From: UKL13-2 sp036394575
Lineage (GTDB): Bacteria > Pseudomonadota > Gammaproteobacteria > Burkholderiales > Usitatibacteraceae
Assembly (NCBI GenBank): GCA_036394575.1
Contig: DASWEY010000078.1
Coordinates: 1-64,000 of the forward strand
Reading direction: 5' to 3'
DNA length: 64,000 nucleotides
Shown: piece after piece, positions 8,228 to 16,931 of the stretch
Position numbering within the stretch: position 1 is the first letter of the stretch
Layout of the letters: each line of letters begins with the position of its first letter
Notes under the pieces: generated by a model
What the model was told of the DNA's origin: nothing
The model's input: only the letters and a program-made list of their open reading frames with translations
The model's database searches: none
Translations under genes and position numbers: made by a program

Positions 8228-8863
8228 TCAGGCCAAGCCCGGCGCAATGCCGAAGGGATAAACAACTCTGCGCGCTTGACGCAATCGATAGGGATCGACC
8301 ACCGGCTTGCTGATCAAGGGGCAGGTCGGGTTGCGATAGCCGCCGTTTTCCAGGGTGACATCTTCCGCTACCTCGGACCACACGCCGCCGCGCACCGGGC
8401 GGAACAACCACTGGATATACCCCGAGCGGCCGGCCGCATCGACCAGATCGTCGGCATCGGGCACGTCCACCACGAACGGCGATTCGCCGTCGAGCATCAT
8501 CGTAGATGCCCCAAAAGCGTGCTTGCCCATGGTGGTTTCGATGGCGTCGGCGCCGGGGCGTTGAAACGGCTTGGCCTCGGTGCGCTCGAGATTCCATGCG
8601 CCCAGCTCCCACGCGGTCTCGAGGGTTTCGTTGTCGAGGTCGTCAAAGCGGTCCCAGCGCGAATTGACTTGCAATGAGGAGCTCGGCACCGGCTGGTAGG
8701 CGACGGTATCGGACTCCTCGGTCAATTTGACTTCGACAAAACCGTGCCAGTGCAGGGTCAGCACCACCGGCGTATTGGCGTGCGGAACCGCGGCCAGGGT
8801 CACCGCCACCAGCGGCAGACGGTTGCTGATGAGTTGTGTTTCGATAAGATCGAGCAGGTTCAT
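8228..8863 (-). CDS. Conserved-looking hypothetical protein
   Basis: I do not recognise this 211-residue protein. The chosen ATG (8863) has AAGGAG nine bases upstream and is preferred to an upstream start at 8890. The protein is acidic and apparently soluble, with no signal peptide or membrane segment. Notable stretches are LTLHWHGFVEVKLTEES near the N-terminus, a WDRFDDLDNETLETAWELG segment, and a C-terminal half with PFVVDVPDADDLVD and NPTCPLISKP. It is monocistronic: a strong terminator follows, and bioA is divergent upstream. Codon use matches the surrounding chromosome. No function is proposed. Confidence 0.75.
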   Translation of the reverse strand: MNLLDLIETQLISNRLPLVAVTLAAVPHANTPVVLTLHWHGFVEVKLTEESDTVAYQPVPSSSLQVNSRWDRFDDLDNETLETAWELGAWNLERTEAKPFQRPGADAIETTMGKHAFGASTMMLDGESPFVVDVPDADDLVDAAGRSGYIQWLFRPVRGGVWSEVAEDVTLENGGYRNPTCPLISKPVVDPYRLRQARRVVYPFGIAPGLA

Positions 8864-9057
8864 GAAGCGGGGCTCCTTTCGTCTGATCAAAAATCGGATG
8901 TCGCATACAAGCGTTCGACACTCGACACCGTTCTCAATTCCTTTAACGCATCTTCGCAGCGATGGTGATACAGGGATTCAGCCACACCTTGAAATCCCGG
9001 TGTTGTTAGCAAACCAGAGGCACGGTTGCCAACGGCGGTGTGATAGATTCACTCGCC

Positions 9058-10395
9058 ATGAACACCGCATCCCGCAATACATCCAATACCAAGCAAGTTT
9101 CGCGCTCACTCGCCGCGGTCTGGCATCCTTGTACGCAAATGAAGCACCACGAGCAGTTTCCGCTGGTGCCGGTCGCCCGCGGCGAAGGCGCATGGCTGAT
9201 CGATTACGAAGGCAATCGCTATCTCGATGCGGTCTCCTCCTGGTGGGTCAATCTGTTCGGCCATGCCAATCCGCGCATCAATGCCGCGCTGAAGGCCCAG
9301 CTGGATACCCTGGAACATGCGATGCTGGCCGGCTTCACCCACGAACCCGCGATCGAACTTTCGGAACGTTTGGGGAAGTTGACCGGGCTCGGCCACGCTT
9401 TCTATGGCAGCGACGGCGCCAGCGCTGTGGAAATCGCTCTGAAAATGAGCTTTCATTACTGGCGAAATATCGGCAAACCTGGCAAGACAAAATTTGTCAG
9501 CCTGGAAGGCAGCTATCACGGCGAAACCCTGGGCGCGCTGGCGGTCACCGATGTGGCGATTTTTCGCGATGCCTACGGGCCGCTGTTGAACAATAATCTG
9601 CTGGTGCCGTTTCCGGGTCCGCGCGATGCCGGGAACCTGGAGGCCTGCTGCCCGCACTGCGTATTGCCTGCGGTTGCGGCGCTGGAGGCATTGCTCGCGG
9701 AGCGCCACCATGAAATCGCCGCCTTCATCGTCGAACCCCTGGTGCAGGGCGCCGCCGGTATGCGCATGTATCACCCCGATTATCTGCGCCGGGCGCGCGA
9801 GCTCTGCAGCCGATACGGCGTGCACCTGATCGCCGACGAAATCATGACCGGTTTCGGGCGCACGGGATCCATGTTCGCCATCGAGCAGGCCGGCATTGCG
9901 CCCGATCTCATCTGCTTGTCCAAAGGGCTCACCGGCGGCTATCTGCCGCTGTCATGCGTACTCGGCAGCGACGACATTTACGCGGCGTTTTACGACGACG
10001 ATACCGCGCGCGGATTTTTGCATTCGCATTCCTACACCGGCAGCGCGCTGGCCTGCCGCGCCGCCCTGGCCACGCTGGATATCTTTTCCGCCGATGCTGT
10101 GATCGAAAAAAATCGCGACAAAGCCGGCCGCTTCAGTATTCTGGCCGCGCCGCTGATGCGGCATCCGCGCGTCAGGAACTTTCGCCATCTCGGCATGATC
10201 TGGGCATTCGAGGTCGATAGCGCCGAAAAAAATTTCGCCAGGGAATTTTTTGCGCGTGCACTCAAGCGCGGCCTGTTGCTGCGCCCGATCGGCAACACCG
10301 TCTATTTCATGCCGCCCTACATCGTGGCCGATGATGAGTTTGCCTGGCTGGTGGGACAGACGATCGCCACCATCGATGAAATGGGCGCGGCATGA
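9058..10395 (+). CDS. bioA: Adenosylmethionine-8-amino-7-oxononanoate aminotransferase
   Basis: This protein makes 7,8-diaminopelargonate from 7-keto-8-aminopelargonate with S-adenosylmethionine as amino donor, the antepenultimate step of biotin synthesis, using PLP. Family signatures are HPCTQMK near the N-terminus, SSWWVNLFGH, the cofactor region YGSDGASAVEIALKM, the DEIMTGFGRTG block, and the PLP-lysine segment LICLSKGLTGG. I chose the ATG at 9058 (445 residues); a GTG at 9040 is also possible, and neither has a strong ribosome site. It overlaps dacB by 4 bp. No other bio gene is in the window. Confidence 0.95.
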   Translation: MNTASRNTSNTKQVSRSLAAVWHPCTQMKHHEQFPLVPVARGEGAWLIDYEGNRYLDAVSSWWVNLFGHANPRINAALKAQLDTLEHAMLAGFTHEPAIELSERLGKLTGLGHAFYGSDGASAVEIALKMSFHYWRNIGKPGKTKFVSLEGSYHGETLGALAVTDVAIFRDAYGPLLNNNLLVPFPGPRDAGNLEACCPHCVLPAVAALEALLAERHHEIAAFIVEPLVQGAAGMRMYHPDYLRRARELCSRYGVHLIADEIMTGFGRTGSMFAIEQAGIAPDLICLSKGLTGGYLPLSCVLGSDDIYAAFYDDDTARGFLHSHSYTGSALACRAALATLDIFSADAVIEKNRDKAGRFSILAAPLMRHPRVRNFRHLGMIWAFEVDSAEKNFAREFFARALKRGLLLRPIGNTVYFMPPYIVADDEFAWLVGQTIATIDEMGAA

Positions 10396-11885
10396 CATCC
10401 CGATATCTCATTGCCGCCGTTCTTTTGGCGGCAAATTGCGGCGGCGTATGGGCGCAGGACAAGCTGCCCGCCACTGTAGCCGACGCATTCGCACTTGCCG
10501 GTATTCTGCAGGAAAACGTGTCGTTGGTGGTCAAGGAGCCTGGCGCGCATGCCGCGCTGATCAGCCTCAATGCCGACAAATCCATGAACCCGGCATCGGT
10601 GATGAAATTGTTTACGACCTATGCCGGGCTGGAATTGCTGGGGCCGGCCTATACCTGGAAGACCGAAGCCTATGCGGCCGGCGAAGTGCACGGCAATACC
10701 CTGAACGGCGATCTGGTGCTGAAAGGTGGCGGTGATCCCAAGCTGACGGTTGATCGTTTCGCAAACCTGTTAATGCAATTGCGCGGCCGCGGGTTGCGCA
10801 CGATCCGCGGCGATCTGATCCTGGACCGCACGTTCTTCGACGCGGCTGTCAACGATCCCGCCGCCTTCGATGGTGAGCCGCTGCGCGCCTATAACGTCGG
10901 CGCCGATGCCTTGCTGCTTAACTTCAAGACCGTGCGTTTTCTGTTTGCTGTTTCGGCCGACGACCGGTCGGCGACGATTTCGCCGGATGCGAAACCGGCG
11001 CAACTGGAAATCGTCAACCGCGTCAAACTCGTGGACGGCCCTTGCGGCGATTGGCAGAGCCGCATCCTGCTCGATGTGCAAATGCCGACCCCCGTGCTGG
11101 TCAAGGTCGCTTTCACCGGCAACTATGCGCGAAGCTGCAGCGATCAGACCTGGAATGTTTCTTTGCTGGATCACACCCGCTTTGTCGGTGGCGTATTCGC
11201 CGGACTGTGGAAGGAGCTCGGAGGAAACTGGAATGGCCTGGTGAAGGTGATGCCGCTGCCGCCGGATGCCAGATTGCTGGCCGCCGCCGAATCGCCGCCG
11301 CTGGCTGAAATGGTGCGCGACATCAATAAATATTCGAACAATGTGATGGCCAGGCAATTGTTCCTGACGCTGTCGGCCGAAAAAATGGGCGCCCCCGGCA
11401 CCGTCGCGCATTCCACGGAAATCATCAATGACTGGCTGGCCAAAAAAGGCATCGTCGCGCCCGAACTGGTGTTCGAAAACGGCTCGGGCCTGTCACGCCT
11501 CGAGCGCAGCAGCGCGGCGACCTTGTCCGCACTGCTCGACGCCGCGTGGAACGCCAGCGTGATGCCGGAGTTCATCTCGTCCATGTCCCTGCTTGGCGTT
11601 GACGGCACCTTGCGCCGCCGTGGGCGCGGCGAGCCGGTCGCCGGCCAGGCGCATATCAAGAGCGGCACGCTGAACGACGCCCGTGCCGTCGCCGGTTATG
11701 TGCTCGACAGCAAGGGCAAGCGTTGGAGCGTGGTGATGATCGTCAATCATCCGAACGCCATGCAGGCACAGGCTGCGCAGGACGCACTCCTGGCCTGGGT
11801 TTATGCGGGGCCCGTCGTTGCCGCGACACCTGCGCCGGGTACCGTCAACGCGCCGCTTCCTGCGCAGCCGCCAGGGCTTCAGTAG
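10392..11885 (+). CDS. dacB: D-alanyl-D-alanine carboxypeptidase/endopeptidase (PBP4)
   Basis: This 497-residue periplasmic penicillin-binding protein of the S13 family trims or cleaves peptidoglycan cross-links. A signal peptide ends near VWAQ. The catalytic SxxK motif is SVMK (residues 69-72), the second motif is SNN (in NKYSNNVMARQLF), and the third is the KSG of HIKSGTLND. The large insertion between the first two motifs is as in PBP4. The start codon overlaps the bioA stop (ATGA), so the two are translationally coupled although unrelated in function. Its last codons overlap a small minus-strand gene. Confidence 0.94.
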   Translation: MTSRYLIAAVLLAANCGGVWAQDKLPATVADAFALAGILQENVSLVVKEPGAHAALISLNADKSMNPASVMKLFTTYAGLELLGPAYTWKTEAYAAGEVHGNTLNGDLVLKGGGDPKLTVDRFANLLMQLRGRGLRTIRGDLILDRTFFDAAVNDPAAFDGEPLRAYNVGADALLLNFKTVRFLFAVSADDRSATISPDAKPAQLEIVNRVKLVDGPCGDWQSRILLDVQMPTPVLVKVAFTGNYARSCSDQTWNVSLLDHTRFVGGVFAGLWKELGGNWNGLVKVMPLPPDARLLAAAESPPLAEMVRDINKYSNNVMARQLFLTLSAEKMGAPGTVAHSTEIINDWLAKKGIVAPELVFENGSGLSRLERSSAATLSALLDAAWNASVMPEFISSMSLLGVDGTLRRRGRGEPVAGQAHIKSGTLNDARAVAGYVLDSKGKRWSVVMIVNHPNAMQAQAAQDALLAWVYAGPVVAATPAPGTVNAPLPAQPPGLQ

Positions 11886-12007
11886 GGATTGCCGTCCTTG
11901 TAGGCAAAGGTGACTTTGCCGTTCGCATCATCGATGAACATCAGATCGTCATCCGGATAAAAAGCCCGGTCGGCGTCGATGCGGCTGCCGACTTCCAGAT
12001 AAGACAC
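11879..12007 (-). CDS. Small acidic hypothetical protein (42 aa)
   Basis: A short frame starts with GTG at 12007, eight bases after GGGAG, and encodes a 42-residue protein beginning MSYLEVGSRIDADR, with YPDDDLMFIDDANGK and ending YKDGNPY. Third codon positions are mostly G or C, as in real genes here. It is acidic, with no membrane segment or signal. The stop overlaps the last codons of dacB on the opposite strand (7 bp shared). It is the first of three small minus-strand genes between dacB and the SulP transporter. I do not recognise a family. Confidence 0.5.
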   Translation of the reverse strand: MSYLEVGSRIDADRAFYPDDDLMFIDDANGKVTFAYKDGNPY

Positions 12008-12050
12008 GGGGAGCGCTCCCAAAAGCCCGATTTTAAATCCGGCGCGATGG

Positions 12051-12284
12051 TTATTGCCAACCTTGAATCGCCACGAAGAGGCGTTGCGGACTCACGGCCT
12101 CGCGATTTGCGCGGGCCTGGTGCATCGCCGGGGTTTGAAGCTGGCCATGGTCAGACACGGGACTTTCGGCGCTGTTGTAGAACACGCCGGCGATGAGCAC
12201 ACCGACCAACAAGGTGAAGATGTTGCCCATGACGATGATCAGCCAATAAAACCACGAGCGACGGGGATTCATGCGGTTTTTCAT
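12051..12284 (-). CDS. Small single-pass membrane protein
   Basis: This is a 77-residue protein if translation begins at the ATG at 12284; a longer version from 12335 is possible and neither has a good ribosome site. A basic start (MKNRMNPRR) precedes one strong membrane helix (WLIIVMGNIFTLLVGVLIA), then a polar tail containing FVAIQGWQ at the end. The positive-inside pattern predicts a cytoplasmic N-terminus. Neighbours are two other small minus-strand genes. Function unknown. Confidence 0.5.
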   Translation of the reverse strand: MKNRMNPRRSWFYWLIIVMGNIFTLLVGVLIAGVFYNSAESPVSDHGQLQTPAMHQARANREAVSPQRLFVAIQGWQ

Positions 12285-12428
12285 GTTCTTTGCACGCCAT
12301 TTGGTGATGCCGCTTTCGGGGAGGCCAACCGTCATCGGTCGGTTAAGCGTATTTCCGGCAAATGCAAAGAAAGTTCCAATTTTGGCGGTGCTGCGAATCG
12401 ACCCGTTCGAATCCTGCTTCCCTGAGAC

Positions 12429-12587
12429 CTACAGTTGCTTGGTCGCGATCGTTTTGCTGGCAACCGCATCCGGACGCGCATTCTCGCTGTTCAACAGATT
12501 GCCCGCGCCCGAAAAGCACACACCGGTAACGAGGGTGGCGATGATCATGGTGAAGAGGGTGGTGTCGACTTTGGTCTGGGTTTTCAT
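12429..12587 (-). CDS. Small membrane or secreted peptide (52 aa)
   Basis: An ATG at 12587 with AAGGAA seven bases upstream opens a 52-codon frame: MKTQTKVDTTLFTMI, then a hydrophobic stretch with a Cys (LVTGVCFSG), then a polar tail ending IATKQL. It may be a one-helix membrane peptide or a signal-bearing small secreted protein. The excellent ribosome site favours a real gene over a longer upstream frame. It is divergent from the SulP transporter 272 bp away. Unrecognised. Confidence 0.55.
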   Translation of the reverse strand: MKTQTKVDTTLFTMIIATLVTGVCFSGAGNLLNSENARPDAVASKTIATKQL

Positions 12588-12859
12588 ATTCGTTTCCTTG
12601 GTGTGTTTGAAGAAGTTCGTTTCAATGCTGCGTGTTGATGAATGAACTTTAGACTTTGGCCGGTCCGCATGGAACCGGCTAGCGACGAATGCCGCGAATT
12701 GCGGTGCGAAGTGGATATTTCGGGAACGAAATACCGGCACAGCGGGTAGCGCCGGCGCTGCCGTGCGTAAGTCGCGGCCCGCAAGAAGGGTGGCGGGACT
12801 ACAATGAGCGAATCGCCCTTGCCCGGGACGCTGAAATTTAAAAAAAGCTGCGCATATCG

Positions 12860-14554
12860 ATGCAGATCCCCGCCGTCCTTAAATCGTTCGCCTTCCGCCC
12901 GCGTCTGCTGTCCCATCTGCAGACCTATACGCGCAACGATTTCAGTGCCGATCTGGCAGCCGGCGCGACTGTCGGTATCGTCGCGCTGCCCCTGGCCATG
13001 GCCTTCGGCATCGCCTCGGGCGTGCGCCCCGAGCAGGGCATCATCACCGCGATCATCGCCGGCTTCCTGATCTCGGCGCTCGGCGGTTCGCGCGTGCAGA
13101 TCGGCGGGCCGGCCGGTGCGTTTGTCGCGTTGCTGTACGGCATCGCGGAAAAATACGGGGTCGCCAATCTGTTGATCGCCACCATGATGGCCGGCGTGAT
13201 GCTGTTTGCCATGGGCGCTTTCAAGCTGGGCAATCTGGTGCGCTTTGTGCCGGTGTCGATCGTGATCGGTTTTACCAATGGCATCGCGGTCATTGTGGCG
13301 ATTTCGCAGGTGAAGGACTTCATGGGCTTGGCGATTGACAAGGCGCCGTCCAATTTCTTTTCGCAACTCGCCGCGATCGGGTCCGCGATTCACACGTTCA
13401 ACTGGCTCGCATTTGCGATCGGCTTGATGTCTATCGGCATCATTGTGTTGTGGCCGCTCTCCTACCGCCCGCAGGCAACACGCATGAAGCGCATCATGAC
13501 CAAGTTTCCCAGCACCATCGTCGTGTTGATCCTGTCGTCTCTGCTGGTATGGTTTTTCAAATTGCCGGTGGAAACCATCGGTTCGAGGTTTGGCGGCCTG
13601 CCCAGCGGCTTGCCGATACCTTCCCTGCCCAGTTTCGATTGGCAAACAGCGCAGAATCTGGTTGCGCCCACCATCGCCATTGCATTCCTGTGTGCGATCG
13701 AGTCCCTGCTGTGCGCGCGGGTGGCGGATGAATTGATCGGCGACCGGCACGACCCCAATCAGGAGTTGATGGCGCAGGGCATCGCCAATTTTTTTAGCCC
13801 GTTTTTCGGCGGCGTCGCCGCCACCGGCACCATTGCCCGCACGGTGACCAATGTACGTTCCGGTGCGCGCTCGCCCGTCGCCGGGATTGTGCATGCCATG
13901 GTGCTGCTGCTGATCATTCTGGTGGCGGCACCGCTGGCATCCAGTATCCCCCTGGCTGCGCTGGCCGCGATCTTGCTCTGGGTCGCCTGGAGCATGGGCG
14001 ACTGGCGCGAATTCATCAAGCTCGGCCAGTTCTCGATGTTCTATCGCGCCACGCTGCTATCCACCTTTGCGGTGACGGTGGTCTTCGATCTGGTTACCGC
14101 GATCGTGGTGGGGTTGGTGATGTCGAGCATGTTCTTCATCTACCGCGTTTCCTCGTTGACCAAGGTCGAGGAAATCGTCTTGCCGCCGGCTATCGGCAGG
14201 CCCGCCGAGGGCGTGCGGGTGACGGCCTATCGCATCTTCGGTTCGCTGTTCTTCGCCAGCGTCAACAAGCTTGAAACACTGCTGGATCCGGCCGGCGTAT
14301 TGCCGCGCGTGGTGATCCTGGAACTGCATCAGCTCATCAATCTCGATACCACGGGGCTGGACGCAGTCGAAAAACTGCATGCCCTGCTGACCAAACAGGG
14401 CGGGCATCTGATCATCGCCGGCGCCACCGAGCAACCCTTGTCGCTGATGAAGCGCGGTGGATTGATTGCGGCCTTGGGCGAGGCCCATATTGTCGATTCC
14501 CTGGACGATGCGCTGCTGCGCGCGCGCGCGTTGACTGCCCCGCCATCGGCTTAA
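12860..14554 (+). CDS. SulP family anion transporter with STAS domain
   Basis: This 564-residue protein belongs to the SLC26/SulP family of sulfate, bicarbonate or dicarboxylate transporters of the inner membrane. About 11-14 hydrophobic segments fill residues 28-420, with the SulP signature region DLAAGATVGIVALPLAMAFG near the N-terminus and the GGPAGAFVALLYGI motif. A C-terminal STAS domain (about 435-555) includes VVILELHQLINLDTTGLDAVE. Its stop overlaps by 4 bp the stop of the convergent LysR gene. The substrate cannot be assigned: no carbonic anhydrase or sulfate assimilation gene is adjacent. Confidence 0.92.
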   Translation: MQIPAVLKSFAFRPRLLSHLQTYTRNDFSADLAAGATVGIVALPLAMAFGIASGVRPEQGIITAIIAGFLISALGGSRVQIGGPAGAFVALLYGIAEKYGVANLLIATMMAGVMLFAMGAFKLGNLVRFVPVSIVIGFTNGIAVIVAISQVKDFMGLAIDKAPSNFFSQLAAIGSAIHTFNWLAFAIGLMSIGIIVLWPLSYRPQATRMKRIMTKFPSTIVVLILSSLLVWFFKLPVETIGSRFGGLPSGLPIPSLPSFDWQTAQNLVAPTIAIAFLCAIESLLCARVADELIGDRHDPNQELMAQGIANFFSPFFGGVAATGTIARTVTNVRSGARSPVAGIVHAMVLLLIILVAAPLASSIPLAALAAILLWVAWSMGDWREFIKLGQFSMFYRATLLSTFAVTVVFDLVTAIVVGLVMSSMFFIYRVSSLTKVEEIVLPPAIGRPAEGVRVTAYRIFGSLFFASVNKLETLLDPAGVLPRVVILELHQLINLDTTGLDAVEKLHALLTKQGGHLIIAGATEQPLSLMKRGGLIAALGEAHIVDSLDDALLRARALTAPPSA

Positions 14555-15453
14555 GTCCACTCGCGCCGGCCGTCGAATTCCCTGACCAGAAACTCGACGA
14601 AGGTCCGCACCTTGGCGGACAGATGCCGCCGGCTGGGATAGACCGCATAAATATTTGTTGCCGGCGGCGTATAGTCTTCCAGGATGCGCACCAGGCGGCC
14701 CGAGGCAATGCCGGCCGCCAACATGAAATCTGGTTCCAGGGTGATGCCGACCCCCTGTTCGGCGATGGCTGCCGACATTTCGCCGTTATTGGTATGGATC
14801 GAGCCGGACACATGCGCTTCGATCACGCGCCCCGACGGGTCACGGAACCGCCAGTGATCCTTGGCCGAGGAATAGGCATAGGTAAAACAGTTGTGTCCGG
14901 CCAGATCGTCGGGATGCGCGGGCGTGCCGTGCCGTTCGAGATAGGCGGGCGAGGCACAGGCCACCAGACGGGTTTCGCCGATTTTTCTGGCGACCAGATT
15001 AGGATTGCCGAGATCGCCTATGCGGACGGCAAGGTCGAGGCCCGTCTCGATCAGATCGACAAAATGATCGGACAGGGAAATATCGAACCGGGTTTCGGGG
15101 TATTTCGCCTGAAACCGGCCGATGGCCGGCGCCAGGTGCAACACGCCGAATGCGATTGAACAGGTCAGCTTGAGGGTGCCGCGCGGACGGGCACTGTTCA
15201 TGGAAGCCAGGGCCTCGGCTTCTTCGAGATCGCTCAATAATTGCACGCAACGTTCAAAAAACCCTTCACCGCTTTCGGTCAGGGACAGGCGCCGTGTAGT
15301 GCGATTCAGCAGACGGGCGTCGAGATGCGTCTCCAGCTGCGCCAGCAATCGCGATACGGCGGAAGTCGACATCTCGAGCCGCTCGGCAGCCTTCGCGAAG
15401 CTGCCCTGTTCGACGACCTTGGTAAAGACGCGAATTGCCGCAAGCGTGTCCAT
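14551..15453 (-). CDS. LysR family transcriptional regulator
   Basis: This is a 300-residue LysR-type regulator starting at ATG 15453; the frame is open upstream but MDTLAAIRVFTKVVEQGSF is the canonical start. The winged helix-turn-helix occupies residues 1-60 (AAERLEMSTSAVSRLLAQLE), and the periplasmic-binding-like effector domain about 90-295. It belongs by sequence feel to the DsdC/AaeR-like group with RLLNRTTRRLSLTESG. It is divergent from the doxX-like gene, with a long inverted repeat in the gap, so it most likely controls that gene and itself. Confidence 0.92.
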   Translation of the reverse strand: MDTLAAIRVFTKVVEQGSFAKAAERLEMSTSAVSRLLAQLETHLDARLLNRTTRRLSLTESGEGFFERCVQLLSDLEEAEALASMNSARPRGTLKLTCSIAFGVLHLAPAIGRFQAKYPETRFDISLSDHFVDLIETGLDLAVRIGDLGNPNLVARKIGETRLVACASPAYLERHGTPAHPDDLAGHNCFTYAYSSAKDHWRFRDPSGRVIEAHVSGSIHTNNGEMSAAIAEQGVGITLEPDFMLAAGIASGRLVRILEDYTPPATNIYAVYPSRRHLSAKVRTFVEFLVREFDGRREWT

Positions 15454-15474
15454 AGATTTTGATTGTTGTAATAA

Positions 15475-15512
15475 TCGGGATAATTTATTGTCAATATGCC
15501 ACTTTATCCCGA
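15475..15512. promoter_or_regulatory. Inverted repeat in the lysR-doxX gap, probable LysR operator
   Basis: Perfect 9-bp arms TCGGGATAA (15475-15483) and TTATCCCGA (15504-15512) are separated by 20 bp in the 122-bp divergent gap. The size and AT-rich centre suit LysR-type control of both genes. Binding is inferred. Confidence 0.6.
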
Positions 15513-15575
15513 TCAATGCAGGCCGCATGATTCGCATTGTCTCGTTATCTACCACTCCTTTGAAAGGAAGCCATC

Positions 15576-15977
15576 ATGATCGATACCCGCACCGCCCCCT
15601 ATGCCGCGTTTGTATTGCGCATTTCGCTGGGCCTGATGTTCGTCGCGCACGCCTTGCTGAAACTCATGGTCTTCACCATGCCTGGCACCGTGCAGTACTT
15701 CCAATCCATCGGCTTGCCGGGTTCCTTCGCCTACCTGACGGTGGCGGTCGAACTGATCGGCGGCGCGCTAATCCTCGGCGGCGTTTACGCGCGCTGGGTG
15801 GCATTGGCCACCTTGCCAGTGCTGCTGGGCGCAACCTGGGCGCATGCCGGCAATGGCTGGGTGTTCAATGCTCCCAATGGTGGCTGGGAATATCCGGCCT
15901 TTCTGGCCGCAGCCTCGATCGTCCTGGCGCTGACCGGCGACGGCCGTTTCGCGTTATCCAATAAATTTGCCCGTTGA
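15576..15977 (+). CDS. DoxX family membrane protein
   Basis: This is a 133-residue inner-membrane protein with four hydrophobic segments, typical of the DoxX/YqjF family (ISLGLMFVAHALLKL at residues 12-26, then an acidic-glycine segment VAVELIGGALILGG, a third helix over LATLPVLLGATWAHAG and a last one near 115-127). Many members sit beside LysR regulators and oxidoreductases and have been linked to redox or thiol stress, but the biochemical role is not established. AAAGGAAG precedes the ATG. The divergent LysR gene probably regulates it. The next gene downstream is an extradiol-type dioxygenase. Confidence 0.85.
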   Translation: MIDTRTAPYAAFVLRISLGLMFVAHALLKLMVFTMPGTVQYFQSIGLPGSFAYLTVAVELIGGALILGGVYARWVALATLPVLLGATWAHAGNGWVFNAPNGGWEYPAFLAAASIVLALTGDGRFALSNKFAR

Positions 15978-16044
15978 CCTGCCTCAGCGCGGGCAGCGTT
16001 GAAGACCTTGGGCCCGCCGAATTAATTGCCTTGAAAAACAAAAT

Positions 16045-16073
16045 GCGCCGCAGCCGACATGACGGCGGCGCAC
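16045..16073 (+). terminator. Hairpin after the doxX-like gene
   Basis: TGCGCCGC (16045-16052) and GCGGCGCA (16066-16073) form an 8-bp stem with a 13-base loop, between the doxX-like stop and the dioxygenase start. No U-tract follows, so it may be a weak terminator or an mRNA-stabilising structure. Its position argues against a dioxygenase start at 16059. Confidence 0.45.
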
Positions 16074-16094
16074 ATACATGAAAGCCATCAAATC

Positions 16095-16904
16095 ATGAAC
16101 GCCCTGCCCGCCATTTTCATTTCGCACGGCTCACCGATGCACGCGATCAACGCCGGACCGGCCGGCGAGATCTGGGCAGCGATGGCGCAATCGTTGCCGG
16201 TCCCGCCCAAGGCGGTGCTGATTGCCACTGCGCACTGGGAGACCAATCTGCCGATGCTGTCCGGCAGCGCGGCGCCGGAAATGATTTACGATTTCGGCGG
16301 CTTTCCCGATGCCCTTTACCAGATCAAGTATCCGGCGCCGGGTGCGCCGGATATCGCGCAACGCGGATTGGCCCTGCTGAAAGCGGCCGGCATTACCGCG
16401 GCCATCGACGGCTGCCGCGGTATGGATCACGGCGCCTGGGTGCCCCTGCGCAAACTGTTTCCGCAGGCCAATGTGCCGGTAGTGCAGCTATCGGTGCAAC
16501 CGTCGCTGGGGCCGCGCCATCACTATGAACTGGGCCGCGCCCTGCGGCCGCTGCGCGAGGAGGGGGTGCTGATCGTCGGTTCCGGCCACCTCACGCACAA
16601 TCTGCGCGACTGGGTGAGCGGTGCACGTGCCAGCCGTGACCAGGGCAATGCAGCGCCCGCGATCGCGCCCTATGCGCTGGAATTCCAGGCCTGGATTTAC
16701 GAACACCTGATATCCGGCGACAAGGCCGCGCTGTTCGATTACCGCCAGCAGGCGCCACACGCGGTGCGTGCGCATCCCAGTGAGGAACATTTCCTGCCGT
16801 TTTTCATCGCGCTGGGCGCGGCCGGGGACCATCCCAAGGTGGAGCGTGTGTTCGCGGGCTTCGAGGGCAGTGCGCTGGCAATGGATGCCTATCGCTTCAA
16901 CTGA
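16095..16904 (+). CDS. Class III extradiol (DODA-type) dioxygenase
   Basis: This is a 269-residue member of the LigB superfamily, in the 4,5-DOPA-dioxygenase/YgiD branch, a cytosolic non-haem Fe(II) or Zn(II) protein. Likely metal ligands are the His residues in FISHGSPMHAI at the start, TAHWETN at about residue 45-51, and the later GSGHLTHNL. The ATG at 16095 is chosen because it starts right before the conserved ALPAIFISHGSP block. The natural substrate of bacterial YgiD-like proteins is uncertain. It ends 27 bp from the convergent flavin oxidoreductase gene. No catechol pathway genes surround it. Confidence 0.88.
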   Translation: MNALPAIFISHGSPMHAINAGPAGEIWAAMAQSLPVPPKAVLIATAHWETNLPMLSGSAAPEMIYDFGGFPDALYQIKYPAPGAPDIAQRGLALLKAAGITAAIDGCRGMDHGAWVPLRKLFPQANVPVVQLSVQPSLGPRHHYELGRALRPLREEGVLIVGSGHLTHNLRDWVSGARASRDQGNAAPAIAPYALEFQAWIYEHLISGDKAALFDYRQQAPHAVRAHPSEEHFLPFFIALGAAGDHPKVERVFAGFEGSALAMDAYRFN

Positions 16905-16931
16905 AGCGTGGCGCTTTTTGGGGAATCCCAC

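Noticed and set aside
12584..13894. 436-codon minus-strand frame opposite the SulP transporter
   Set aside because: Charged low-complexity translation without motifs; the SulP gene is clear on the plus strand.
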